DNA of 64,000 nt from positions 298,017 through 362,016 of the forward strand of contig RQOL01000517.1 in the NCBI GenBank assembly GCA_013076295.1, read 5' to 3'. The notes below the pieces were generated by a model. The model was not told the origin of the DNA. It made no database searches and was given only the letters and a program-made list of their open reading frames with translations. The position numbers and the translations under genes are program-made. The stretch is from Sanderia malayensis (lineage: Eukaryota; Cnidaria; Scyphozoa; Semaeostomeae; Pelagiidae). Position 1 is the first letter of the stretch, and every line of letters starts with the position of its first letter. Shown in pieces: positions 1 through 16,195 of the stretch.

Positions 1-2192
1 AAAAATAACCTTCATCCCCACAATTTACACATGAATCCGTGCAAAGACGGTAAAAAGAAATAAAGAAGATAATATTCATTCCCACAATTTACACTAATGA
101 AAAGTAACCATGATTCACATAAATTACAGTAATGAAAAAAAATTCATTCCCACAATTTCCAAACGAATCAACGCTAAAAACAGCTAAAGCTAATCAATTA
201 TAGAGCATTCATTCCCACAATTTGCAGTAATGAAAAATAACATTCATCCCCACAATTTACACATGAATCAACGCAAAAACGGTAAAAAGAGATAAACAAG
301 ATCATATTCATTCCCACAATTTACACTAATGAAAAGTAACCATGATTCACATAAATTACAGTAATGAAAAAAAATTCCTTCCCACAATTTACACATGAAT
401 CAACGTAAGAACAGCTAAAACTAAACAATAATAGAGGATTCATTCCCGCAATTTGCAGTAATGAAAAATAACCTTCATCCCCACAATTTACACATGAATC
501 CACGCAAAAACCTAAAAAACAGATAAAAAAGATAATATTCATTCCCAAAATTTACACTAATGAAAAACAACCTTCACTCCCACAATTTACACTAATTAAA
601 GGTGACATTCATTCCCACAATTTAGACTGTTGAGAAATGACATTGATTCCCACAATTTACACATTATTCCACGTAATAAGAGCTAAAAAGTATATAGCAT
701 TCTTTCCCACAATTTACACTAATGAAGAGTAACCATGATTCACATAAATGACAGTAATGAAAAAAAATTCCTTCCCACATTTTACACACGAATCAACGTA
801 AGAACAGCTAAAACTAATGAATAATAGAGGATTCATTCCCGCAATTTGCAGTAATGAAATATAACCTTCATCCCCACAATTTACACATGAATCCACGCAA
901 AAACGGTAAAAACAGATAAAAAGATAATATTCATTCCCACAATTTGCACTAATGAAAAGAAACATCCATTCCCACAATTTGCAGTAATGAAAAATAACCT
1001 TCATCCCCACAACTTAAACATGAATCCACGTAAGAACAGCTAAGACTAAACAATAATAGAGGATTCATTCCCGCAATTTGCAGTAATGAAAAATAACCTT
1101 CATCCCCACAATTTACACGTGAATCCACTTAAAAACGGTAAAAACAGATAAAAAAGATAATATTCATTCCCACAATTTACACTAATGAAAAATAACCTTC
1201 ATTCCCACAATTTACACTAATGAAAGGTGACATTCATTCCCACAATTTAGACTGTTCAGAAATGACATTGATTCCCACAATTTACACATTATTCCACATA
1301 AAAAGAGCTAAAAAGTATATAGCATTCTTTCCCACAATTTACAATCATGAAAAGTAACCATGATTCACATGAAAGACAGTCATGAAAAAAAATACCTTCC
1401 CACAATTTACACACGAATCAACGTAAGAACAGCTAAAACTAATCAATAATAGAGGATTCATTCCCGCAATTTGCAGTAATGAAAAATAACCTTCATCCCC
1501 ACAATTTACACATGAATCCACGCAAAAACGGTAAAAACAGATAAAAAGATAATATTCATTCCCACAATTTGCACTAATGAAAAGAAACATCCATTCCCAC
1601 AATTTGCAGTAATGAAAAATAACCTTCATCCCCACAATTTACGCATGAATCCACGTAAGAACAGCTAAAACTAAACAATAATAGAGGATTCATTCCCGCA
1701 ATTTGCAGTAATGAAAAATAACCTTCATCCCCACAATTTACACATGAATCCACGCAAAAACGATAAAAACAGATAAAAAAGATAATATTCATTACCACAA
1801 TTTACACTAATGAAAAGTAACCATGATTCACATAAATTACAGTAATGAAAAAAAATTCCTTCCCACAATTTACACATGAATCAACGTAAGAACAGCTAAA
1901 ACTAAACAATAATAGAGGATTCATTCCCGCAATTTGCAGTAATGAAAAATAACCTTCATCCCCACAATTTACACATGAATCCACGCAAAAACGGTAAAAA
2001 CAGATAAAAAAGATAATATTCATTCCCAAAATTTACACTAATGAAAAACAACCTTCACTCCCACAATTTACACTAATTAAAGGTGACATTCATTCCCACA
2101 ATTTAGACTGTTGAGAAATGGCATTGATTCCCACAATTTACACATTATTCCACGTAAAAAGAGCTAAAAAGTATATAGCATTCTTTCCCACA

Positions 2193-4010
2193 ATTTACAC
2201 TAATGAAGAGTAACCATGATTCACATAAATGACAGTAATGAAAAAAAATACCTTCCCACATTTTACACACGAATCAACGTAAGAACAGCTAAAACTAAAC
2301 AATCATAGAGGATTCATTCCCGCAATTTGCAGTAATGAAAAATAACCTTCATCCCCACAATTTACACATGAATCCACGCAAAAACGGTAAAAACAGATAA
2401 AAAAGATAATATTCATTCCCAAAATTTACACTAATGAAAAACAACCTTCACTCCCACAATTTACACTAATTAAAGGTGACATTCATTCCCACAATTTAGA
2501 CTGTTGAGAAATGGCATTGATTCCCACAATTTACACATTATTCCACGTAAAAAGAGCTAAAAAGTATATAGCATTCTTTCCCACAATTTACACTAATGAA
2601 GAGTAACCATGATTCACATAAATGACAGTAATGAAAAAAAATACCTTCCCACATTTTACACACGAATCAACGTAAGAACAGCTAAAACTAAACAATAATA
2701 GAGGATTCATTCCCGCAATTTGCAGTAATGAAAAATAACCTTCATCCCCACAATTTACACATGATCCCACGCAAAAACGGTAAAAAGAGATAAAAAGGAT
2801 AATATTCATTCCCACAATTTACACTAATGAAAAGTGACATCAGATAAAAAGATAATATTCATTCCCACAATTTGCACTAATGAAAAGAAACATCCATTCC
2901 CACAATTTGCAGTAATGAAAAATAACCTTCATCCCGACAATTTACGCATGAATCCACGTAAGAACAGCTAAAACTAAACAATAATAGAGGATTCATTCCC
3001 GCAATTTGCAGTAATGAAAAATAACCTTCATCCCCACAATTTACACATGAATCCACGCAAAAACGATAAAAACAGATAAAAAAGATAATATTCATTCCCA
3101 CAATTTACACTAATGAAAAGTAACCATGATTCACATAAATTACAGTAATAAAAAAAATTCCTTCCCACAATTTACACATGAATCAACGTAAGAACAGCTA
3201 AAACTAAACAATAATACAGGATTCATTCCCCCAATTTGCAGTAATGAAAAATAACCTTCATCCCCACAATTTACACATGAATCCACGCAAAAACGGTAAA
3301 AACAGATAAAAAAGATAATATTCATTCCCACAATTTACACTAATGAAAAACAACCTTCACTCCCACAATTTACACTAATGAAAGGTGACATTCATTCCCA
3401 CAATTTAGACTGTTGAGAAATGACATTGATTCCCACAATTTGCACATTATTCCACGTAAAAAGAGCTAAAAAGTATATAGCATTCTTTCCCACAATTTAC
3501 ACTAATGAAGAGTAACCATGATTCACATAAATGACAGTAATGAAAAAAAATACCTTCCCACATTTTACACACGAATCAACGTAAGAACAGCTAAAACTAA
3601 ACAATAATAGAGGATTCATTCCCGCAATTTGCAGTAATGAAAAATAACCTTCATCCCCACAATTTACACATGATCCCACGCAAAAACGGTAAAAAGAGAT
3701 AAAAAGGATAATATTCATTCCCACAATTTACACTAATGAAAAGTGACATCAGATAAAAAGATAATATTCATTCCCACAATTTGCACTAATGAAAAGAAAC
3801 ATCCATTCCCACAATTTGCAGTAATGAAAAATAACCTTCATCCCGACAATTTACGCATGAATCCACGTAAGAACAGCTAAAACTAAACAATAATAGAGGA
3901 TTCATTCCCGCAATTTGCAGTAATGAAAAATAACCTTCATCCCCACAATTTACACATGAATCCACGCAAAAACGGTAAAAACAGATAAAAAAGATAATAT
4001 TCATTCCCAC
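2193..4010. repeat. 909-bp tandem duplication inside satellite A, overlapping a 1,071-bp one
   Basis: The segment ending near 3101 is repeated with an offset of 909 bp. The match is nearly perfect from about 2550 to 3100 against 3459 to 4009, including the rare variants CACATGATCCC and the short fused subunit AAAAGTGACATCAG. Past 4010 the register changes: the rare form ACAGTAATAAAAAAAATTCC at 3142 recurs at 4213, an offset of 1,071 bp. The two overlapping offsets show that different higher-order units were amplified one over the other. No coding content. Confidence 0.85.
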
Positions 4011-7000
4011 AATTTACACTAATGAAAAACAACCTTCACTCCCACAATTTACACTAATGAAAGGTGACATTCATTCCCACAATTTAGACTGTTGAGAAAT
4101 GACATTGATTCCCACAATTTGCACATTATTCCACGTAAAAAGAGCTAAAAAGTATATAGCATTCTTTCCCACAATTTACACTAATGAAAAGTAACCATGA
4201 TTCACATAAATGACAGTAATAAAAAAAATTCCTTCCCACAATTTACACATGAATCAACGTAAGAACAGCTAAAACTAAACAATAATACAGGATTCATTCC
4301 CCCAATTTGCAGTAATGAAAAATAACCTTCATCCCCACAATTTACACATGAATCCACGCAAAAACGGTAAAAACAGATAAAAAAGATAATATTCATTCCC
4401 ACAATTTACACTAATGAAAAACAACCTTCACTCCCACAATTTACACTAATGAAAGGTGACATTCATTCCCACAATTTAGACTGTTGAGAAATGACATTGA
4501 TTCCCACAATTTGCACATTATTCCACGTAAAAAGAGCTAAAAAGTATATAGCATTCTTTCCCACAATTTACACTAATGAAAAGTAACCATGATTCACATA
4601 AATGACAGTAATGAAAAAAAATTCCTTCCCACATTTTACACACGAATCAACGTAAGAACAGCTAAAACTAATCAATAATAGAGGATTCATTCCCGCAATT
4701 TGCAGTAATGAAAATAACCCTCATCCCCACAATTTACACATGAATCCACGCAAAAACGGTAAAAACAGATAAAAAGATAATATTCATTTCCACAATTTGC
4801 ACTAATGAAAAGAAACATCCATTCCCACAATTTGCAGTAATGAAAAATAACCTTCATCCCCACAACTTACACATGAATCCACGTAAGAACAGCTAAGACT
4901 AAACAATAATAGAGGATTCATTCCCGCAATTTGCAGTAATGAAAAATAACCTTCATCCCCACAATTTACACATGAATCCACGCAAAAACGGTAAAAACAG
5001 ATAAAAAGATAATATTCATTCCCACAATTTGCACTAATGAAAAGAAACATCCATTCCCACAATTTACAGTAATGAAAAATAACCTTCATCCCCACAACTT
5101 AAACATGAATCCACGTAAGAACAGCTAAGACTAAACAATAATAGAGGATTCATTCCCGCAATTTGCAGTAATGAAAAATAACCTTCATCCCCACAATTTA
5201 CACGTGAATCCACTTAAAAATGGTAAAAACAGATAAAAAAGATAATATTCATTCTCACAATTTACACTAATGAAAAATAACCTTCATTCCCACAATTTAC
5301 ACTAATGAAAGGTGACCTTCCTTCCCACAATTTACACACGAATCAACGTAAGAACAGCTAAAGCTAATCAATTATAGAGCATTCATTCCCACAATTTGCA
5401 GTAATGAAAAATAACATTCATCCCCACAATTTACACATGAATCAACGCAAAAACGGTAAAAAGAGATAAACAAGATCATATTCATTCTCACAATTTACAC
5501 TAATGAAAAATAACCTTCATTCCCACAATTTACACTAATGAAAGGTGACCTTCCTTCCCACAATTTACACACGAATCAACGCTAAAAACAGCTAAAGCTA
5601 ATCAATTATAGAGCATTCATTCCCACAATTTGCAGTAATGAAAAATAACATTCATCCCCACAATTTACACATGAATCAACGCAAAAACGGTAAAAAGAGA
5701 TAAACAAGATCATATTCATTCCCACAATTTACACTAATGAAAAGTAACCATGATTCACATAAATTACAGTAATGAAAAAAAATTCCTTCCCACAATTTAC
5801 ACATGAATCAACGTAAGAACAGCTAAAACTAAACAATAATAGTGGATTCATTCCCGCAATTTGCAGTAATGAAAAATAACCTTCATCCCCACAATTTACA
5901 CATGAATCCACGCAAAAACGGTAAAAACAGATAAAAGAGATAATATTCATTCCCACAATTTACACTAAAGAAAAACAACCTTCACTCCCACAATTTACAC
6001 TAATTAAAGGTGACATTCATTCCCACAATTTAGACTGTTGAGAAATGACATTGATTCCCACAATTTACACATTATTCCACATAAAAAGAGCTAAAAAGTA
6101 TATAGCATTCTTTCCCACAATTTACAATCATGAAAAGTAACCTTGATTCACATGAAAGACAGTCATGAAAAAAAATACCTTCCCACAATTTACACACGAA
6201 TCAACGTAAGAACAGCTAAAACTAAACAATAATAGAGGATTCATTCCCGCAATTTGCAGTAATGAAAAATAACCTTCATCCTCACAATTTACACATGATC
6301 CCACGCAAAAACGGTAAAAAAAGATAAAAAGGATAATATTCATTCCCACAATTTACACTAATGAAAAGTGACATTCCTTCCCACAATTTACACACGAATC
6401 AACGTAAGAACAGCTAAAACTAAACAATAATAGAGGAATCATTCCCGCAATTTGCAGTAATGAAAAATAACCTTCATCCCCACAATTTACACATGAATCC
6501 ACGCAAAAACGGTAAAAACAGATAAAAAGATAATATTCATTCCCACAATTTGCACTAATGAAAAGAAACATCCATTCCCACAATTTGCAGTAATGAAAAA
6601 TAACCTTCATCCCCACAATTTACGCATGAATCCACGTAAGAACAGCTAAAACTAAACAATAATAGAGGATTCATTCCCGCAATTTGCAGTAATGAAAAAT
6701 AACCTTCATCCCCACAATTTACACATGAATCCACGCAAAAACGATAAAAACAGATAAAAAAGATAATATTCATTCCCACAATTTACACTAATGAAAACTA
6801 ACCATGATTCACATAAATTACAGTAATGAAAAAAAATTCCTTCCCAAAATTTACACATGAATCAACGTAAGAACAGCTAAAACTAAACAATAATAGAGGA
6901 TTCATTCCCGCAATTTGCAGTAATGAAAACTAAGCTTCATCCCCACAATTTACACATGAATCCACGCAAAAACGGTAAAAAGAGATAAAAAAGATAATAC

Positions 7001-8139
7001 TCACTCCCACAATTTACACTAATGAAAAGTGACATTCATTCCCACAATTTAGACTGATGAAAGCTGACATTCATTCCCACAATTTAAACTGTTGAGAAGT
7101 GACATTGATTCCCACAATTTACACATTATTCCACCTAAAAAGAGCTAAAAAGTATATAGCATTCTTTCCGACAATTTCCACTAATGAAAAGTAACCATGA
7201 TTCACATAAATTACAGTAATGAAAAAAAATTCCTTCCCACAATTTACACACGAATCAACGTAAGAACAGCTAAAACTAAACAATAATAGAGGATTCATTC
7301 CCGCAATTTGCAGTAATGAAAAATAAATTTCATTCCCACAATTTACACATGAATCCACGCAAAAACGGTAAAAAGGGATAAAAAAGATAATATTCATTCC
7401 CACAATTTACACTAATGAAAAGTGACATTCATTCCCACAATTTAGACTGATGAAAGCTGACATTCATTCCCACAATTTAAACTGTTGAGAAGTGACATTG
7501 ATTCCCACAATTTACACATTACTCCACCTAAAAAGAGCTAAAAAGTATATAGCATTCTTTCCTACAATTTCCACTAATGAAAAGTAACCATGATTCACAT
7601 AAATTACAGCAATGAAAAAAAATTCCTTCCCACAATTTACACATGAATCAACGTAAGAACAGCTAAAACTAAACAATAATAGAGGATTCATTCCCGCAAT
7701 TTGCAGTAATGAAAACTAACCTTCATCCCCACAATTTACACATGGATCCACGCAAAAACGGTAAAAAGAGATAAAAAAGATAATATTCATTCCCACAATT
7801 TACACTAATGAAAAGTAACATTCATTCCCACAATTTAGACTGATGAAAGTTGACATTGATTCCCACAATTTACACATTGTTCCACGTAAAAAGAGCTAAC
7901 AAAAATATAGCATTCTTTCTCACAAATTACACTAATGAACAGTAACATTGATTTCCAAACATTAAAGTAATGAAAAAAAATTCATTCCCACAATTTACAC
8001 ACGAATCCACGCAAAAACGACAAAAACAGATAAAAAAGAAAATATTCATTCCCACAATTTACACTAATGAAAAGTGACATTCATTCCCACAATTTACAGT
8101 AATAATAATGAGATTAATCCCACAATTTACACATGAATC

Positions 8140-9330
8140 CACGCAAAAACGGTAAAAACAGAAAAAAAAGATAAATTCATTCCCACAATTTACACTAATG
8201 AAAAGTGACATTCATTCCCACAATTTAGACTGATGAAAGTTGACATTGATTGCCACAACTTACACACGAATCAACATAAATATACTTCAAACTAATAAAA
8301 ATTTAAAGTTCATTCCCACAATTTACACTAATGAATAGTAACCATGATTGACATAAATTACAGTAATGAAAAAAATTCCTCCCCGCAATTTACACACGAA
8401 TGAACCGTAAGAACAGCTAAAACTAATCAATTATAGAGCATTCATTCCCACAATTTGCAGTAATGAAAAATAAATTTCATCCCTACAATTTACACATGAA
8501 TCCACGCAAAAACGGTAAAAAAAGATAAAAAAGATAATACTCACTCCCACAATTTACACTAATGAAAAGTGACATTCATTCCCACAATTTAGACTGATGA
8601 AAGGTGACATTCATTCCCACAATTTAAACTGTTGAGAAATGACATTGATTCCCACAATTTACACATTATTCCACCGAAAAAGAGCTAAAAAGTATATAGC
8701 ATTCTTTCCGACAATTTCCACTAATGAAAAGTAACCATGATTCACATAAATTACAGTAATGAAAAAAAATTCCTTCCCACAATTTACACACGAATCAACG
8801 TCAGAACAGCTAAAACTAAACAATAATAGAGGATTCATTCCCGCAATTTGCAGTAATGAAAAATAAATTTCATCACCACAATTTACACATGAATCCACGC
8901 AAAAACGGTAAAAAGGGATAAAAAAGATAATATTCATTCCCACAATTTACACTAATGAAAAGTGACATTTATTCCCACAATTTCGACTGATGAAAGCTGA
9001 CATTCATTCCCACAATTTAAACTGTTGAGAAGTGACATTGATTTCCACAATTTACACATTATTCCACCTAAAAAGAGCTAAAAAGTATATAGCATTCTTT
9101 CCGACAGTTTCCACTAATGAAAAGTAACCATGATTCACATAAATTACATTAATGAAAAAAAATTCCTTCCCACAATTTACACACGAATCAACGTAAGAAC
9201 AGCTAAAACTAAACAATAATAGAGGATTGATTCCCGCAATTTGCAGTAATGAAAAATAACCTTCATCCCCACAATTTACACATGAATCCATGCAAAGACG
9301 GTGAAAAGAAATAAAGAAGATAATATTCAT
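8140..9330. repeat. Satellite A superblock recurring at about 4.1-kb offsets
   Basis: This ~1.2-kb segment, marked by the rare word AACAGAAAAAAAAGATAAAT near its start and by AATGAACCGTAAGAAC, is found again at about 12244-13340 (offset 4,104 bp) and about 16293-17480 (offset 4,049 bp). Parts recur a fourth and fifth time in the 40.2-42.0 kb region. The copies share the order of rare subunit variants, so they are block duplications and not independent drift of single subunits. No gene. Confidence 0.75.
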
Positions 9331-12300
9331 TCCCACAATTTACACTAATGAAAGGTGACATTCATTTCCACAATTTAGACTGATCAAAGTTGATATTGAT
9401 TTCCACACATTACAGTAATGAAAAAAAATTCATTCTGACAATTTACACACGAATCCACGCAAAAACGGCAAAAACAGATAAAAAAGATAATATTCATTCC
9501 CACCATTTACACTAATGACAAGGGACATTCATTCCCACAATTTTGACTGATGAAAGTTGACATTGATTCCCACAATTTACAGTAATGAAAAATAACATTC
9601 AGTCTCACAATTTACACATGAATCCACGCAAAAACAGCAAAAACAAGTAAAAAAAACATTCAATCCCACAATTTGCACTAATGAAAAGTGACATTCATTC
9701 CCACAATCTAGACTGATGAATGTTAACATTCTTTCCCACAACTTACACACGAATCAACATAAATACACCTAAAACTAATAAACATTTAAAGTTCATTCCC
9801 ACAATTTACACTAATGAAAAGTGACATTCATTCCCACAATCTAGACTGATGAATGTTAACATTCTTTCCCACAACTTACACACGAATCAACATAAATACA
9901 CCTAAAACTAATAAACATTTAAAGTTCATTCCCACCATTTAAACTAATGACAAGTGACATTCATTGCCACAATTTAGACTGATGAAAGTTGACATTGATT
10001 CCCACAATTTACATATTATTCCACGTAAAAAGAGCTAAAAAAATAGCATTCTTTCCCACAAATTACACCAATGAAAAGTAACATTGATTCCCACACATTA
10101 CAGTAATGAAAAAAATTCATTCCCACAATTTACACACGAATCCACGCAAAAACGGCAAAAACAGATAAAAATTTAACGTTCTTTCCCACAATTTGCACTA
10201 AAGGAAAGTCACATTCATTCCCACAATTTACAGTAATGAAAAATAACATTCAGTCTCACAATTTACACATGAATCCACGCAAAAACGGCAAAAACAAGTA
10301 AAAAAAACATTCAATCCCACAATTTGCACTAATGAAAAGTGACATTCATTCCCACAATCTAGACTGATGAATGTTAACATTCTTTCCCACAACTTACACA
10401 CGAATCAACATAAATACACCTAAAACTAATAAACATTTAAAGTTCATTCCCACAATTTACACTAATGAAAAGTGAAATTCATTCCCACAATTTAGACTAA
10501 TTAAAGTTGACATTGATTGCCACAACCTACACACGAATCAACATAAATACACCTAAAACTAATAAAAATTTAAAGTTCATTCCCACAATTTCCACTAATG
10601 AAAGGTAACCATGATTCACATAAATTACAGTAATGAAAAAAAATTACTTCCCACAATTTACACACGAATCAACGTAAGAACAGCTAAAAGTAAACAATAA
10701 TAGAGGATTCATTCCCGCAATTTTCAGTAATGAAAAATAACCTTCATCCCCACAATTTACACATGAATCCACGAAAAAACGGTAAAAACAGATAAAAGAG
10801 ATAATATTCATTCCCACAATTTACACTAATGAAAAATAACCTTCATTCCCACAATTTACATTAATGAAAGATGACACTCATTCCCACAATTTAGACTGTT
10901 GAGAAATGACATTGATTCCCACAATTTATACATTTTTTCACGTAAAAAGAGCTAAAAAGTATATAGCATTCTTTCCCACAAATTACACTAATGAACAGTA
11001 ACATTGATTCCCACACATTACGGTAATGAAAAAAATTCATTCCCACAATTTACACACGAATCCACGCAAAAACGGAAAAAACAGATAAAAAAGATAATAT
11101 TCATTCCCACAATTTACACTAATGAAAAGTAACCATAATTCACATAAATTACAGTAATGAAAAAAAATTCCTTCATGCAATTTACACACGAATCAACGTA
11201 AGAACAGCTAAAATTAATCAATAATAGAGCATTCATTCCCACAATTTGCAGTAATGAAAACTAACCTTCATCCCCACAATTTACACATGGATCCACGCAA
11301 AAACGGTAAAAAGAGATAAAAAAGATAATATTCATTCCCACAATTTACACTAATGAAAAGTAACATTCATTCCCACAATTTAGACTGATGAAAGTTGACA
11401 TTGATTCCAACAATTTACACATTGTTCCACGTAAAAAGAGCTAACAAAAATATAGCATTCTTTCTCACAAATTACACTAATGAACAGTAACATTGATTTC
11501 CAATCATTACAGTAATGAAAAAAAATTCATTCCCACAATTTACACACGAATCCACGCAAAAACGACAAAAACAGATAAAAAAGAAAATATTCATTCCCAC
11601 AATTTACACTAATGAAAAGTGACATTCATTCCCACAATTTACAGTAATAATAATGAGATTAATCCCACAATTTACACATGAATCCACGCAAAAACGGTAA
11701 AAACAGATAAAGAAGATAATATTCATTCAAACAATTTACACTAATGAAAAGTGACATTCATTCCCACAATTTACAGTAATAAAAATGAGATTAATCCCAC
11801 AATTTACACATGAATCCACGCAAAAACGGTAAAAACAGATAAAAAGATAATATTCATTCCCTCAATTTGCACTAATGAAAAGAAACATCCATTCCCACAA
11901 TTTGCAGTAATGAAAAATAACCTTCATCCCCACAATTTAGACTGATGAAAGGTGACATTCATTCCCACAATTTAAACTGTTGAGAAGTGACATTGATTTC
12001 CACAATTTACACATTATTCCACCTAAAAAGAGCTAAAAAGTATATAGCATTCTTTCCGACAATTTCCACTAATGAAAAGTAACCATGATTCACATAAATT
12101 ACAGTAATGAAAAAAAATTCCTTCCCACAATTTACACACGAATCAACGTAAGAACAGCTAAAACTAATCAATTATAGAGGATTCATTCCCGCAATTTGCA
12201 GTAATGAAAAAACACCTTCATCCACACAATTTACACTTGAATCCACGCAAAAACGGTAAAAACAGAAAAAAATGATAAATTCATTCCCACAATTTACACT

Positions 12301-13488
12301 AATGAAAAGTGACATTCATTCCCACAATTTAGACTGATGAAAGTTGACATTGATTGCCACAACTTACACACGAATCAACATAAATATACTTCAAACTAAT
12401 AAAAATTTAAAGTTCATTCCCACAATTTACACTAATGAATAGTAACCATGATTGACATAAATTACAGTAATGAAAAAAATTCCTCCCCGCAATTTACACA
12501 CGAATGAACCGTAAGAACAGCTAAAACTAATCAATTATAGAGCATTCATTCCCACAATTTGCAGTAATGAAAAATAAATTTCATCCCTACAATTTACACA
12601 TGAATCCACGCAAAAACGGTAAAAAGAGATAAAAAAGATAATACTCACTCCCACAATTTACACTAATGAAAAGTGACATTCATTCCCACAATTTAGACTG
12701 ATGAAAGGTGACATTCATTCCCACAATTTAAACTGTTGAGAAGTGACATTGATTCCCACAATTTACACATTATTCCACCTAAAAAGAGCTAAAAAGTATA
12801 TAGCATTCTTTCCGACAATTTCCACTAATGAAAAGTAACCATGATTCACATAAATTACAGTAATGAAAAAAAATTCCTTCCCACAATTTACACACGAATC
12901 AACGTCAGAACAGCTAAAACTAAACAATAATAGAGGATTCATTCCCGCAATTTGCAGTAATGAAAAATAAATTTCATCCCCACAATTTACACATGAATCC
13001 ACGCAAAAACGGTAAAAAGGGATAAAAAAGATAATATTCATTCCCACAATTTACACTAATGAAAAGTGACATTCATTGTCACAATTTCGACTGATGAAAG
13101 CTGACATTCATTCCCACAATTTAAACTGTTGAGAAGTGACATTGATTTCCACAATTTACACATTATTCCACCTAAAAAGAGCTAAAATGTATATAGCATT
13201 CTTTCCGACAATTTCCACTAATGAAAAGTAACCATGATTCACATAAATTACAGTAATGAAAAAAAATTCCTTCCCACAATTTACACACGAATCAACGTAA
13301 GAACAGCTAAAACTAAACAATAATAGAGGATTGATTCCCACAATTTGCAGTAATGAAAACTAACCTTCATCCCCACAATTTACACATGGATCCACGCAAA
13401 AACGGTAAAAAGAGATAAAAAAGATAATATTCATTCCCACAATTTACACTAATGAAAAGTAACATTCATTCCCACAATTTAGACTGAT

Positions 13489-13547
13489 TTAGGGTTAGGG
13501 TTAGGGTTAGGGTTAGGGTTAGGGTTAGGGTTAGGGTTAGGGTTAGG
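13489..13547 (+). repeat. Interstitial telomeric repeat tract 1, (TTAGGG)9.8
   Basis: Fifty-nine bases of perfect TTAGGG repeat: nine complete units plus TTAGG. It interrupts a satellite subunit between GACTGAT and GAAAGCTGAC; elsewhere these words are contiguous. The insertion therefore adds telomeric DNA without visible loss of satellite bases (the final G is shared). The G-rich strand reads left to right. TTAGGG is the canonical telomere repeat of most metazoans. Origin by telomerase-assisted break repair or capture of a chromosome end is inference. Confidence 0.98.
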
Positions 13548-13886
13548 AAAGCTGACATTCATTCCCACAATTTAAACTGTTGAGAAGTGACATTGATTCC
13601 CACAATTTACACATTATTCCACCTAAAAAGAGCTAAAAAGTATATAGCATTCTTTCCGACAATTTCCACTAATGAAAAGTAACCATGATTCACAAAAATT
13701 ACAGTAATGAAAAAAAATTCCTTCCCACAATTTACACACGAATCAACGTCAGAACAGCTAAAACTAAACAATAATAGAGGATTCATTCCCGCAATTTGCA
13801 GTAATGAAAAATAAATTTCATCCCCACAATTTACACATGAATCCACGCAAAAACGGTAAAAAGGGATAAAAAAGATAATATTCATT

Positions 13887-16195
13887 CCCACAATTTACAC
13901 TAATGAAAAGTAACATTCATTCCCACAATTTAGACTGATGAAAGTTGACATTGATTCCCACAATTTACACATTGTTCCACGTAAAAAGAGCTAACAAAAA
14001 TATAGCATTCTTTCTCACAAATTACACTAATGAACAGTAACATTGATTTCCAAACATTACAGTAATGAAAAAAAATTCATTCCCACAATTTAGACTGATG
14101 AAAGCTGACATTCATTCCCACAATTTAAACTGTTGAGAAGTGACATTGATTCCCACAATTTACACATTATTCCACCTAAAAAGAGCTAAAAATTATATAG
14201 CATTCTTTCCGACAATTTCCACTAATGAAAAGTAACCATGTTTCACATAAATTAAAGTAATGAAAAAAAATTCCTTCCCACAATTTACACACGAATCAAC
14301 GTCAGAACAGCTAAAACTAAACAAGAATAGAGGATTCATTCCCGCAATTTGCAGTAATGAAAAATAAATTTCATCCCCACAATTTACACATGAATCCACG
14401 CAAAAACGGTAAAAAGGGATAAAAAAGATAATATTCATTCCCACAATTTACACTAATGAAAAGTGACATTCATTCCCACAATTTAGACTGATGAAAGCTG
14501 ACATTCATTCCCACAATATAAACTGTTGAGAAGTGACATTGATTCCCACAATTTACACATTATTCCACCTAAAAAGAGCTAGAAAGTATATAGCATTCTT
14601 TCCGACAATTTCCACTAATGAAAAGTAACCATGATTCACATAAAGTACAGTAATGAAAAAAAATTCCTTCCCACAATTTACACACGAATCAACGTAAGAA
14701 CAGCTAAAACTAAACAATAATAGAGGATTGATTCCCGCAATTTGCAGTAATGAAAAATAACCTTCATCCCCACAATATACATGAATCCATGCAAAGACGG
14801 TAAAAAGAAATAAAGAAGATAATATTCATTCCCACAATTTACACTAATGAAAGGTGACATTCATTTCCACAATTTAGACTGATCAAAGTTGATATTGATT
14901 TCCACACATTACAGTAATGAAAAAAAATTCATTCTGACAATTTACACACGAATCCACGCAAAAACGGCAAAAAGAGATAAAAAAGATAATATTCATTCCC
15001 ACCATTTACACTAATGACAAGTGACATTCATTCCCACAATTTAGACTGATGAAAGCTGACATTCATTCCCACAATTTAAACTGTTGAGAAGTGACATTGA
15101 TTCCCACAATTTACACATTATTCCACCTAAAAAGAGCTAAAAAGTATATAGCATTCTTTCCGACAATTTCCACTAATGAAAAGTAACCATGTTTTACATA
15201 AATTAAAGTAATGAAAAAAAATTCCTTCCACAATTTACACACGAATCAACGTCAGAACAGCTAAAACTAAACAATAATAGAGGATTCATTCCCGCAATTT
15301 GCAGTAATGAAAAATAAATTTCATCCCCACAATTTACACATGAATCCACGCAAAAACGGTAAAAAGGGATAAAAAAGATAATATTCATTCCCACAATTTA
15401 CACTAATGAAAAGTGACATTCATTCCCACAATTTAGACTGATGAAAGCTGACATTCATTCCCACAATTTAAACTGTTGAGACGTGACATTGATTCCCACA
15501 ATTTACACATTATTCCACCTAAAAAGAGCTAAAAAGTATATAGCATTCTTTCCGACAATTTCCACTAATGAAAAGTAACCATGATTCACATAAAGTACAG
15601 TAATGAAAAAAAATTCCTTCCCACAATTTACACACGAATCAACGTAAGAACAGCTAAAACTAAACAATAGTAGAGGATTGATTCCCACAATTTGCAGTAA
15701 TGAAAACTAACCTTCATCCCCACAATTTACACATGGATCCACGCAAAAACGGTAAAAAGAGATAAAAAAGATAATATTCATTCCCACAATTTACACTAAT
15801 GAAAAGTAACATTCATTCCCACAATTTAGACTGATGAAAGTTGACATTGATTCCCACAATTTACACATTGTTCCACGTAAAAAGAGCTAACAAAAATATA
15901 GCACTCTTTCTCACAAATTACACTAATGAACAGTAACATTGTTTTCCAAACATTACAGTAATGAAAAAAAATTCATTCCCACAATTTAGACTGATGAAAG
16001 CTGACATTCATTCCCACAATTTAAACTGTTGAGAAGTGACATTGATTCCCACAATTTACACATTATTCCACCTAAAAAGAGCTAAAAATTATATAGCATT
16101 CTTTCCGACAATTTCCACTAATGAAAAGTAACCATGTTTCACATAAATTAAAGTAATGAAAAAAAATTCCTTCCCACAATTTACACACGAATCAA
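13887..16195. repeat. 2.3-kb satellite block duplicated at 5,541-bp offset
   Basis: This block matches about 19428-21737 in subunit order and in rare private variants, including the tail change AAATTATATAGC, the altered TTGAGACGTGAC and the form ACATTGTTTTCC. A one-base deletion near 15229 is the only register shift I noticed. The match stops near 16195, where this copy reads AACGTAAG and the partner reads AACGTCAG. Parts also match 18650-19770 at about 3,645-bp offset, so the same material was copied more than once. No coding content. Confidence 0.8.
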